37,135 nt of DNA. Origin: JALYXS01 sp051003795. Its GTDB lineage: Bacteria; Acidobacteriota; Terriglobia; Bryobacterales; Bryobacteraceae. Positions 14,569-22,311 of the stretch are shown here, piece after piece. A program made the translations under genes and the position numbers. The stretch is taken from assembly GCA_051003795.1 (NCBI GenBank), contig JBPCKZ010000225.1, positions 1-37,135 on the forward strand, read 5' to 3'. The notes under the pieces were generated by a model, which saw only the letters and a list, made by a program, of their open reading frames with translations, did not search any database and was not told the DNA's origin. Within the stretch, counting starts at the first letter, position 1, and the number at the start of each line of letters is the position of its first letter.

Positions 14569-16665
14569 TCACCAATTTAAGAGGCGTTCCGATTCGCGAA
14601 CCAGATCGTCCACCTGGGGCAGGATCGCCGTCTCCAACTGAGGATGATATCCCACCCACGTGTCGAGCGCACCCACGCGCCGGACGGGCGCATCCAAATG
14701 CCCGAACAATTCGTCGCCGATGCGGGCCGCGAGCTCGGCGCCGTATCCGAACGAGACGCAATCCTCGTGCGCCACAATGGCGCGGCTGGTCTTTTCGACG
14801 GATGTTCGAATGCACTCCCAATCGTAAGGAGCGAGCGTGCGAAGGTCGATCACCTCCACGCTGGTCTCGGGATTCTTGCGCTCAATCTGCAACGCCGCCT
14901 GCAACGCTTTCTGCACCAGCGCGCCGTAGGTGATCAGCGTCAGCGATTGCCCCGGTTTCGCGATCCGCGCCTTCCCAAACGGAATCGTGTAATCGATTCC
15001 CGGATGCGGGGAACGGTTGTACGGCTCGCGATACAGCTTCTTGTGCTCGAGGAACAGCACCGGATCGTCGCACCGGATCGCGGTGCGCAGCAATCCGCAC
15101 GCGTCGGCCGCATTCGAGGGCATCACGACGCGCAAACCCGGAATATGAGTAAACGTCACTTCGCCGCACTGGCTGTGGTAAATCGCGCCGCCATTGAGAT
15201 ATCCGCCAATCGGAACGCGCAGCACGACGGGGCAGGAGAACCCGTTGTTCGACCTCCATCGAAAATTGGCGAGCTCATCGCGAATCTGCATCATCGCGGG
15301 CCAGATGTAATCGAAGAATTGGATCTCCGCCACCGGTTTGAGGCCGCGGGTAGCCATGCCCATGGCGCGTCCGACGATGGACGCCTCGGCGATAGGGGTA
15401 TTGAAGCAGCGCCTGCCGCCGAACTCGCATTGCAGGTTGGCGGTGACCTTGAATACGCCGCCCTTGCCTTTGACTTCGGCGAGATTTTCCTCGCGGCTGC
15501 AATCGGCGACATCTTCGCCGAACACGATCATGCGCGGATTCCGCCGCATCTCTTCGCGCAAAGTCGCGTTGAGGAGATCGACCATGGTCTTCGGCTCGCC
15601 TTCGAATTGCGCGGGCCTATCGAACCGCCCGGATCGCGGATCGATCGTGGGGGAATACAGATTCACGAGTGCCGTTCCGGCGGCCGGAGGATCGGATCGC
15701 AGCGCTTTCTGCGTGGCCTCATAGACCTCCTCGTCGATCTCATGCACCATGCGCTGCAAAGCGAACCGGTCTAGAATGCCTTCCTCGATCAGCAATTTGG
15801 GAAACGTGATAACCGGGTCGCGGCTCGCTTCGAGTTGCCGCTCCGCGCCGGTCTTATACATCCGCTCGTCGTCCGAAAGCGAATGCGAGTAGAGCCGGAC
15901 CAAATGCGCGTGAACCAGCGCCGGGCCGTTTCCGGCTCGGCAATACGCCGCCGCTTCCCGCATGGCGCGATAGGAGGCGATCAGATCGGTACCATCCACT
16001 TCCTGGCGGAACAGCGCCGGAAAGCCGGAGAGCAGATGCGAGATATTTCCGCCGGGGGTTTCAAACTCGGACGGCACGGAGATGGCATAGCCGTTGTCTT
16101 CAATCAAAAATAAAACGGGCAGCCGCTCCAGGCACGCCGCGCTTATCGCTTCCCAAAACTCGCCTTCGCTGGTGGCCCCTTCGCCGGCGCAGACAAGCGT
16201 AACTTCATCGGTGCGCGCATCGAGATAGCGGCTCGCTTCGGCGCAACCCACGGCCTGCACGAACTGGGTTCCCGTGGGCGAGGACCCGCTGACAATGTGC
16301 AGTTTCGGATCGCTCCAATGCGACGGCATCTGGCGGCCGCCCGACGCCGGATCTTCCGCCGCGCCCGCCGCCTGCAGCATCATTTGATAAGGAGTGACGC
16401 CGAGCGTCAGGCAAAGCGCGCGATCCCGGTAGTACGGGTAAAACCAATCGTATCCTGCCCGCAGCGCCATGCCGGCGGCTACTTGAACGGCTTCGTGCCC
16501 CGCCGCGCTGATCTGAAAAAAGATGCGATTTTGCCGTTTGAGGAGGATCTCGCGGTCGTCGATCCGCCGCGAAGCGTGCATCAGGCGGTATGCCCGGATG
16601 AGGGCCTCCGGATCGAGGCCGGACAGACTGGCAAATTTTGGCGATTCAACGCTGACCGGCGTCAT
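14569..16665 (-). CDS. Fused alpha-beta 2-oxoacid dehydrogenase E1 component
   Basis: A 698-residue thiamine-diphosphate decarboxylase joining both E1 subunits of branched-chain 2-oxoacid (or pyruvate/acetoin) dehydrogenase complexes. The alpha part (about 1-345) carries the TPP motif GEGATSEGEFWEA, closing with EDNGYAIS. The beta part (from about 355) carries MIVFGEDVADC, the NTPIAEASIVGRAMGMATRG region and VIDLRTLAPYD. Two-subunit fusions of this kind are known, and the length equals alpha plus beta. No E2 or E3 gene is nearby. ATG 16665 is chosen; a TTG at 16692 would add nine residues. A GGAACG/CGTTCC hairpin (16682-16667) lies between a GGGAGG site and this ATG. The gene is 23 bases upstream of the GMC gene. 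Confidence 0.9.
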   Translation of the reverse strand: MTPVSVESPKFASLSGLDPEALIRAYRLMHASRRIDDREILLKRQNRIFFQISAAGHEAVQVAAGMALRAGYDWFYPYYRDRALCLTLGVTPYQMMLQAAGAAEDPASGGRQMPSHWSDPKLHIVSGSSPTGTQFVQAVGCAEASRYLDARTDEVTLVCAGEGATSEGEFWEAISAACLERLPVLFLIEDNGYAISVPSEFETPGGNISHLLSGFPALFRQEVDGTDLIASYRAMREAAAYCRAGNGPALVHAHLVRLYSHSLSDDERMYKTGAERQLEASRDPVITFPKLLIEEGILDRFALQRMVHEIDEEVYEATQKALRSDPPAAGTALVNLYSPTIDPRSGRFDRPAQFEGEPKTMVDLLNATLREEMRRNPRMIVFGEDVADCSREENLAEVKGKGGVFKVTANLQCEFGGRRCFNTPIAEASIVGRAMGMATRGLKPVAEIQFFDYIWPAMMQIRDELANFRWRSNNGFSCPVVLRVPIGGYLNGGAIYHSQCGEVTFTHIPGLRVVMPSNAADACGLLRTAIRCDDPVLFLEHKKLYREPYNRSPHPGIDYTIPFGKARIAKPGQSLTLITYGALVQKALQAALQIERKNPETSVEVIDLRTLAPYDWECIRTSVEKTSRAIVAHEDCVSFGYGAELAARIGDELFGHLDAPVRRVGALDTWVGYHPQLETAILPQVDDLVRESERLLNW

Positions 16666-16734
16666 TGGAACGGGTTCGTTCCTCCCTATCAAGTGTAATC
16701 CGGGTTCGCTATCCTCTTAGAGGAGACTTGCCGT

Positions 16735-17271
16735 ATGTATCGCAAAACCATGCTCTTCGTTACTGTTCTGCTCGCCGGCGCGAGCTTGGCCGCGTCCGCG
16801 CAGGAGACCAAGAAAAAAGCGGCGCCGAGCCCCCCTGCCGACACTTCGGTTACCATTGACGGGAAGAAAATCGGCATCGAGTACTCGGCTCCATCCATGC
16901 GGGAACGCAAGATATTCGGCGCCTTGGTTCCGTATGGCCAAGTGTGGCGCACCGGCGCAAACGCCGCGACGACGCTCAAGACCGAAGCCGATCTCGACAT
17001 CGGCGGTCTTCAGGTTCCGAAAGGCGAGTACACGATCTACACGCTGCCAAGTCAAAGCGGGACGATGCTGATCGTGAACAAACAGACGGGCCAATGGGGC
17101 ACGGAATACAGCCAAGGGCAGGATTTAGGGCGCGTCAAGATGACCGTGAGCAGACCGCCGGCGCCCGTCGAGACTTTCAAAATAGCGCTGTCCGGCGAAG
17201 GCGGGAAGAAAGGCAAGCTTACGATGGCTTGGGAAAATACAGTCGCTTCGGTTCCGTTTACGGTCAAGTAG
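16735..17271 (+). CDS. Secreted DUF2911 family protein
   Basis: The 178-residue protein has a signal peptide (MYRKTMLFVTVLLAGASLAASA) and the DUF2911 hallmarks: IEYSAPSMRERKIFGALVP, YGQVWRTGANAATTL, PKGEYTIYTLP and WGTEYSQGQD. The family is common in Acidobacteriota and Bacteroidota and has no established function. The start is marked by AGGAG nine bases upstream of ATG 16735. The gene leads a run of four closely spaced plus-strand genes, with the glycosidase starting three bases after its stop. Confidence 0.9.
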   Translation: MYRKTMLFVTVLLAGASLAASAQETKKKAAPSPPADTSVTIDGKKIGIEYSAPSMRERKIFGALVPYGQVWRTGANAATTLKTEADLDIGGLQVPKGEYTIYTLPSQSGTMLIVNKQTGQWGTEYSQGQDLGRVKMTVSRPPAPVETFKIALSGEGGKKGKLTMAWENTVASVPFTVK

Positions 17272-17274
17272 ATT

Positions 17275-18711
17275 TTGGCTGCTCCGGCTTGGATCGAGGT
17301 TGCCTGCAGCGCTCCCTATTTCGTAACTTCTTCGGGTGACGCGTGGACCCCGGTCGGCCACAACAGCGCCATTACGTGGCCGGATCTCAACGGCGGTTTC
17401 GGGCACCGCGATCTGCCGCGTCTCGCGCGCCATTTGGAAATGCTCGCCGCCCACGGCGTCACCTGTATTCGGCTGATGCTTGAATATTGCCGCGGCGAGC
17501 ATCGATATTTCGAGCAGCCCGTTGGCCGCTTCAAGCCCAGGATGGTCCAGTATTGGGACGACCTGTTCCAGCTTTGCGAGCGGTTCGGCCTGCGAATCCT
17601 GCTGACCCCCTTCGATACGTTCTGGATGTGGATTCGCTGGCGATATCATCCCTACAACACGAAGAACGGCGGCCCGTGCGAGAAGCGCTCGGGCCTTCTC
17701 TTATGCCGGGAAACGCGGGCCGCGATCAAGAACCGCCTGGCTTTCGCGACTGAGCGCTGGGGTGGAAGCGGCACGCTGTTCGCCTGGGACCTTTGGAACG
17801 AGATTCATCCCTCTTACGCGGAAAACTCCGCGGAATGCTTTTCGGAGTTCATCGACGACGTTGGCGGATTTCTGAGGAGTGCGGAAATCCGGCTGCATGG
17901 CCGCGCGCACTTGCAGACGGTCTCGATATTCAGTCCGCACATGGTGCTCGATTCGCGAATTCCCGAGACGATTTTCCGGCATCCCGCCCTCGATTTCGCG
18001 AATACGCATTTCTACGAGGAAGGGACTATCGACGATCCCCGCAACACCGTCGATCCGGCGGTTTCGATTGCGAGGTTGACCCGGGGGGCGCTTTCCGAAA
18101 TCGAAGCCTCTTGCGAGATGCGGATGCGCCCGTTCTTCGATAGCGAGCACGGACCGATCCACGCGTTCAAGGATCGTCACAAATCGCTGCCCGAGCCGTT
18201 CGACGACGAGTACTTCCGGCACATGCAGTGGGCGCATTTCGCATCCGGCGGCGCGGGGGGCGGGATGCGGTGGCCGAATCGCAAGCCGCATATCCTGACC
18301 CGCGGCATGCACGAAGCGCAAAGGGGGTTGGCCGCGTTTCTGCCTCTGATCGATTGGAGCGGGTTCCGGCGCAAGAATCCGGCGGGCGAATGGGATGAAC
18401 GCGAAGTGCGCGAGCAAGGCATCCATCTTTTCGGGTGCGGCGATACGCGTCAAGCTGTTTTATGGATGCTGCGGGCGGATTCCATCGGGCCGAACGGCAT
18501 GCTGGATCGCACGCGCGAGGCGCTCCGGCCCACGATTCGCGTTCCCGGCCTGAGTCCAGGGCGGTATCGCGTGACCGGTTGGGATACTTTGGCGGGAGCC
18601 GCGGTATCCAGCATGGATTTGAATCTTGCCGCCGGCGAGCTACTCCGTTTCGAGGTGCCCATTACCACCGATCTCGCCATTGCGGTCCGCCATATCGGGA
18701 TTGACTCGTGA
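17275..18711 (+). CDS. GH5-like (cellulase/mannanase superfamily) glycoside hydrolase
   Basis: A 478-residue TIM-barrel glycosidase-like protein. An early GHNSAITWPDL, then HGVTCIRLMLEY, and the catalytic acid candidate in FAWDLWNEIHP and nucleophile candidate in FFDSEHGPIHAF follow the GH5-clan pattern, in which the two glutamates end strands 4 and 7. A beta-rich tail of about 90 residues ends the protein. It lacks a signal peptide, unusual for a polysaccharide hydrolase, so a cytoplasmic substrate or non-classical role is possible. The start is TTG 17275, three bases after the DUF2911 stop, with no Shine-Dalgarno site, suggesting translational coupling. Confidence 0.75.
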   Translation: MAAPAWIEVACSAPYFVTSSGDAWTPVGHNSAITWPDLNGGFGHRDLPRLARHLEMLAAHGVTCIRLMLEYCRGEHRYFEQPVGRFKPRMVQYWDDLFQLCERFGLRILLTPFDTFWMWIRWRYHPYNTKNGGPCEKRSGLLLCRETRAAIKNRLAFATERWGGSGTLFAWDLWNEIHPSYAENSAECFSEFIDDVGGFLRSAEIRLHGRAHLQTVSIFSPHMVLDSRIPETIFRHPALDFANTHFYEEGTIDDPRNTVDPAVSIARLTRGALSEIEASCEMRMRPFFDSEHGPIHAFKDRHKSLPEPFDDEYFRHMQWAHFASGGAGGGMRWPNRKPHILTRGMHEAQRGLAAFLPLIDWSGFRRKNPAGEWDEREVREQGIHLFGCGDTRQAVLWMLRADSIGPNGMLDRTREALRPTIRVPGLSPGRYRVTGWDTLAGAAVSSMDLNLAAGELLRFEVPITTDLAIAVRHIGIDS

Positions 18712-19763
18712 TTGAAGAGATCGATTCCATTGCAGGCCTGGAGGCGCTCGGCCCGGAGTGGAGCGAGTTATGGTCGCGATGCACGGAAGCGACGCCATTT
18801 CAAAATCCGCGGTGGCTGCTGCCCTGGCTGCGAAATTTATATAAAGGCGGAGAGATCTGGGCACTGGCCGTGCGCTGCGGCCGGCGCCTCGCCGGGATCG
18901 CGCCGCTTTTCATCCACCGGCATTGGCGCAATCCCGAGGTTCGCCAGGTGTCCTTTATCGGCGCGGGCGTTTCCGATTATCTCGATGTGTTGATCGAACC
19001 TGGCTTCGCACGCTCGGGCACCGTCGCTTTTTTTCGTCATCTGGAAGACCGCCGATCGCGCTGGGACGTCTGCGATTTCCAAGACCTTCGCGCGGCTTCT
19101 CCTCTTCTTGCGAACGCCTTTCCCGTCGGCGTGCATCACGCCGTTTCCCCGTGCGGAATCTGCCCGGTTTTAATACTACCGGAAAATATGGCGTTCCTTC
19201 GCAAGAGCCTGTCGGCGAAATTTCGGACGGATCTGCGTCGCGCGGGTAATCGTCTGCGTAACTCGGGCGATGTACTGTTCGAAACCGCCGCGGCGGAAGC
19301 GCTTCCCGAATATCTCAACGCGCTTTTCCGGCTGCACTCCGCCCGTTGGCAGCTCCGTCATGAGCCCGGAGTGCTTTGCACCGATGAGATCCGCAACTTC
19401 CACCGGGAGGTCGCTTCGGGCTTCCAGGAATCGGGAAGCCTTCGCGTCCACGGTTTGCGCCGCCAAGGCATTATCGCGGCCGTCGTGTACAGCTTCGTGA
19501 CGGGGACGACGGCATACGCGTACCTCGGCGGATTCGATCCCGAGCTCGCGCGTCTTAGTCCCGGTTCCGCGCTAATGGAATTCTCGATTGAGCGCGCGAT
19601 TCAAGAAGGCGTTCGCGAATACGATTTTTTGCGCAAAAAAGAAGAGTACAAATATCTGTGGGGCGCCCAGGACCACGCGAGCAGGCGAATCCTCGCCTGG
19701 CATTCCGGTTCGCTTTTACCCAGCTCCGCGTTTCCAAACGATGAGCCGCGCGAGCACGACTAG
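18708..19763 (+). CDS. FemAB/CelD-like GNAT-fold acetyltransferase
   Basis: A 351-residue protein of the double-GNAT (Acetyltransf_6, BcsL/CelD/FemAB-like) type. Visible family features are the N-terminal W-x-x-L-x-x-x-x-x-x-T-P-F-Q-x-P-x-W pattern (WSRCTEATPFQNPRWLLPW), the mid-protein FRTDLRRAGNRL and the late TAYAYLGGFDPELARLSPGS plus YDFLRKKEEYKYLWGA. Such proteins acylate or aminoacylate sugars or exopolysaccharide/envelope precursors; the acceptor here is unknown. The GTG start at 18708 overlaps the glycosidase stop by four bases (GTGA), and the downstream methyltransferase overlaps its end by 23 bases. Confidence 0.8.
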   Translation: MIEEIDSIAGLEALGPEWSELWSRCTEATPFQNPRWLLPWLRNLYKGGEIWALAVRCGRRLAGIAPLFIHRHWRNPEVRQVSFIGAGVSDYLDVLIEPGFARSGTVAFFRHLEDRRSRWDVCDFQDLRAASPLLANAFPVGVHHAVSPCGICPVLILPENMAFLRKSLSAKFRTDLRRAGNRLRNSGDVLFETAAAEALPEYLNALFRLHSARWQLRHEPGVLCTDEIRNFHREVASGFQESGSLRVHGLRRQGIIAAVVYSFVTGTTAYAYLGGFDPELARLSPGSALMEFSIERAIQEGVREYDFLRKKEEYKYLWGAQDHASRRILAWHSGSLLPSSAFPNDEPREHD

Positions 19764-20499
19764 GTACACCGATTACGACGCGTTCGCCTGGTTCTACAAC
19801 CGGCATTGGGGCGCCGAATACCATCGCCAGACGCTGCCGATTCTGGAACGTCTGGCGACGGCCGGCCTCCAACGCGGAGCCTCGATTCTGGATTTGTGCT
19901 GCGGTACTGGGCGGGTATCGGCGGCGCTGACCGATCGTGGATTTCACGTTACGGGCGTGGAAGGTTCGGCCGAGATGGTTCGGTACGCGCGCGAGAATGC
20001 GCCCGAGGCCGAGTTCCTGGTGGACGACGCCCGAAGCTTCCGTTTGGAAGGCCCAATCGACCTGGCGATTTCGATTTTCGAAAGCCTCAATCACGTGATG
20101 AGCGTCGAAGAATTGGGAGCGGTTTTCGCAAATGTACACCAATGTCTTTCGCCGGGCGCGTACTTCATCTTCGATCTGAATCGCGAGCCCGTGTTCGAAA
20201 AGTATTGGAATTTGCATTACATCATTACGGAAGAAGATCACGTGTGCGCATCGCGGGCGAGCTATCGGGCGGAGGAGAAGATTGCGCGTTGCGACATCAC
20301 GATGTTTCGCCTGGAGGGCGCCTGGAATCGGGCGGACACCGTGATCTCGCAACGATGCCATGCGATGGAACCGGTGCGGACCGCCCTGATAAACACCGGT
20401 TTCCGGGATGTGGAGTTGTTCGACGCCCGCGAGGATCTAGGCATGACCGGCGACATCGCGTTCGCGCGCACCTTCTTCCGCGCGCGGCGATCGCTCTAA
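19741..20499 (+). CDS. Class I SAM-dependent methyltransferase
   Basis: A 252-residue methyltransferase with motif I ILDLCCGTGRVSAAL, followed by the acidic residue in VTGVEGSAEMVRYAREN and the FLVDDARSF loop; the C-terminal half is beta-rich as in small-molecule methyltransferases. I start it at ATG 19741 (MSRASTTRYTDYDAFAWFYN); a longer frame from 19588 would overlap the acetyltransferase by 175 bases and adds no family sequence. It is the last gene of the DUF2911-glycosidase-acetyltransferase-methyltransferase run and its stop overlaps that of the convergent HhH gene by four bases. Substrate unknown. Confidence 0.85.
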   Translation: MSRASTTRYTDYDAFAWFYNRHWGAEYHRQTLPILERLATAGLQRGASILDLCCGTGRVSAALTDRGFHVTGVEGSAEMVRYARENAPEAEFLVDDARSFRLEGPIDLAISIFESLNHVMSVEELGAVFANVHQCLSPGAYFIFDLNREPVFEKYWNLHYIITEEDHVCASRASYRAEEKIARCDITMFRLEGAWNRADTVISQRCHAMEPVRTALINTGFRDVELFDAREDLGMTGDIAFARTFFRARRSL

Positions 20500-20828
20500 C
20501 CAGCCGCTTTTCGCTTGCGGCTCCAGTACCACCAGTTTCTTTGCTCTTCGGCTAAGTTCGGATCGCGCGCCTGCGCCACGGCGCATCGGAAAACGTCAAG
20601 GCAGCATTTATCGTGGAGGGCGCCGGTTAGAGCGCAAAGGCGCTCGTACAGTTCATCCGGATCCTTGGCCGCGAGATCCTCAACGCTCCGTACGCCCAGC
20701 ACATCGAAGTCGCGAAGCATCGCCCGGCCGATGCCGGAGAGATCTTTTAATTGGCGCATGGCGGTATCTGGCGGTATCCATCCACGGGGTCGTTCTGGAA
20801 TAATCATACCGATGCCGGCGCCGGCCAT
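20496..20828 (-). CDS. Helix-hairpin-helix (Cdd1/pathogenicity-locus-like) protein
   Basis: The 110-residue protein carries an HhH element (LKDLSGIGRAMLRDFDVLGV, then RSVEDLAAKDPDELYERL), a Cys-rich CALTGALHDKCCLDVFRCAV stretch and a final WWYWSRKRK. This matches the small Cdd1 (pathogenicity-locus) family, presumed to bind nucleic acid, with no proven role. The start at 20828 makes TAATG, overlapping the stop of the selenoprotein-candidate gene by one base, so translation is probably coupled; ATG 20807 is an internal alternative that begins closer to the domain. A longer reading to 21062 lies in a different frame over the upstream gene and is rejected. Confidence 0.75.
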   Translation of the reverse strand: MAGAGIGMIIPERPRGWIPPDTAMRQLKDLSGIGRAMLRDFDVLGVRSVEDLAAKDPDELYERLCALTGALHDKCCLDVFRCAVAQARDPNLAEEQRNWWYWSRKRKAAG

Positions 20829-21424
20829 TAGCCGCGCGCGTAACCGTTGGCCGCCATGCTCTTGCCTCCGTTGCGGTGCGCTTCGTCCGATAGCGCGTGA
20901 ACACCAGTCGCATCCACCCAGCGGTTGTAGAAGTTGAACAGGGCGCAAACCGTGATCGCGTAATAGATCGCTTCGTCGTCCCAGCCCACGGCGTAGAGCG
21001 GCTGCATATCGCGGGGAGAGATGCGCGGCGACTCGCGATTTACCTTGTCGATGAACCGGCATAGGACCTTCTCTTTCTCCTCCAGCGCCGACGTTTCAAG
21101 ATCGTGCAAGACGCCCGCGACCAGTTCCTCGCTGCCCAACAGTTCCGCCGCGACCGCGGCGTGCGACTTTATTCAAAACGGACAATGGTTGCGATTCGAC
21201 GTGTATGCCGCGATGAGTTCCCGAAGGCCAGGGGTAATCGGCGCCGGACCGCGCATAATCTCCTGCGTGAATCGGGCGAGGTGCTCCGTCGCCCTCGGCG
21301 CGAACGCGAACAGGTGCCAGATCTGCGGATATTCCGCCCCGCTTTTCTGCATCGCGCGCAGGTTCTCGAAGTAAGGACCGGGTTTGGGATCGCGCTCGAT
21401 CCCGGGTAAAAACATTGGTTCCAT
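20828..21424 (-). CDS. AhpD/CMD-like peroxidase, selenoprotein candidate with in-frame UGA at the active site
   Basis: Read through the TGA at 21175-21173, one continuous frame gives 198 residues of a carboxymuconolactone-decarboxylase/AhpD-fold 'peroxidase-related' enzyme. It includes an N-terminal helical part (GPYFENLRAMQKSG), RELIAAYTSNRNH, the active site C81-P-F-U84-I-K-S-H88, AAVAAELLG and a C-terminal CMD helix bundle. AhpD enzymes use C-x-x-C-x-x-x-H with the second cysteine as the peroxide/disulfide-reactive residue; here that codon is UGA. The residues on both sides of the UGA keep the motif exactly. A SECIS-like hairpin follows at once (21161-21146). AhpD-like selenoproteins are a recognised bacterial family. 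Alternatives are a recent Cys-to-stop mutation or an error. ATG 21424 is used; ATG 21415 is possible. Confidence 0.8.
21146..21161 (-). promoter_or_regulatory. Bacterial SECIS-like hairpin just downstream of the in-frame UGA
   Basis: In the minus-strand message the bases 21161-21156 (CGCCGC) pair perfectly with 21151-21146 (GCGGCG), leaving the four-base loop GGUC. The loop begins 17 bases after the UGA, within the 16-37 base window usual for bacterial SECIS elements, and has the G in its first two positions that SelB requires; the same GGUC occurs in the loop of the E. coli fdhF element. The hairpin lies inside the coding frame, as in bacteria generally. Confidence 0.7.
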
Positions 21425-21454
21425 GATCTCGATAATATTGAACCTGCATCGAAC

Positions 21455-22311
21455 ATGCCACTCCGCATACCTTTCTTCGCCGGATTAGTAATCTTCGTCG
21501 CCCCAGCGTTCCCGCAGTTGAAGCCGGGGCCGCCCGCGGGCGTGGGAATCTCAGCCGCGAGACTGGCCGTGGCCGCATCGCTGCTCGAATCCGAAGTGAA
21601 GAATCGCGGTCTGGGCGCGGCTTCCATCCTGGTGGCGCGGCGCGGTACGATCGTGCTGCACAAAGCTTTTGGGAAGGCCGAACCCGATTCCATTTATCTG
21701 ATCGCCTCGATCACGAAGCCTGTTACGGCGAGCGCGTTGATGTTGCTGGTGGAGCAAGGCCAAGTGGGATTGGAGGAATCCGTTACTCGCTATCTGCCGG
21801 AGTTCACCGGCGGCGACCGCCCGAAGGTTCGCGTTCGCGATTTACTCACGCATTCATCCGGATTGCCGGATATGCTTCCCGAGAACGTCGAGCTGCGAAA
21901 ATCGAATGCCCCTCTGAGCGAGTACGTGAAGCGCGTTTATTCGACGCCGCTGCTCTACAAGCCTGGAACCGAATACCGATATCAAAGCATGGGAATTCTG
22001 CTGGCCGCAGAAATCGTCGAGAAGCTGACGGGAACGCCGTTGCGCGAGTTTGAAACGACGCGGATTTTCGATCCGCTACAAATGCGCCATACATTTCTAG
22101 GACTCGGTCCATTGAAAATCGAAGACACGATTTCCGCTTGGGTCCCGCCAAACGCCGCGCCGGACGAGATTGAGACCTGGGGACATAACAGCCCGTTGCG
22201 CCCGAACAGCCCGCCCTGGTGCGTGCTCAGGGCGGCGGCTCGATTGAAAATCTGGATTGCACCGCCCGGGACTTTTTGCGATTTCTTTCCGCGATGGAGC
22301 CAAAATCATGA
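21455..22311 (+). pseudogene. Serine hydrolase (beta-lactamase/AmpC-like), frameshifted and shortened
   Basis: The N-terminal 240 or so residues are a normal secreted class-C-beta-lactamase-fold hydrolase: a signal peptide (MPLRIPFFAGLVIFVAPAFP), the S85-I-T-K88 catalytic motif in YLIASITKP, LLTHSSGLPDMLP and PGTEYRYQSMG as the YxN-like element. After ETWGHNSPLRPNSPPW (about 22170-22217) the frame loses sense, whereas the -1 frame reads AQGGGSIENLDCTARDFLRF and on to a TGA at 22309-22311 that overlaps the next gene as ATGA. So a frameshift has occurred near 22200-22225. Even repaired, the protein is shorter than the usual 350-400 residues and lacks the third active-site motif. Probably inactive, unless the shift is an error. 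Confidence 0.65.

Noticed and set aside
13127..15774. Long open plus-strand frames opposite the GMC and E1 genes (504 and 376 codons)
   Set aside because: They are GC-skew shadows: Arg/His-rich, no recognisable domains, and the minus-strand frames carry clear FAD and TPP motifs.
19588..19740. Upstream extension of the methyltransferase
   Set aside because: The added 51 residues overlie the acetyltransferase C-terminus in another frame and do not look like methyltransferase sequence.
20829..21062. A longer minus-strand frame giving the HhH protein 188 residues
   Set aside because: It is out of frame with, and inside, the AhpD-like gene; the extra residues are compositionally antisense-like.
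21173..21424. Treating the first half of the AhpD-like gene as an 83-residue protein ending CPF
   Set aside because: The fold would be cut in the middle of its active site, and the residues after the UGA continue the same domain in the same frame with a SECIS-like hairpin.
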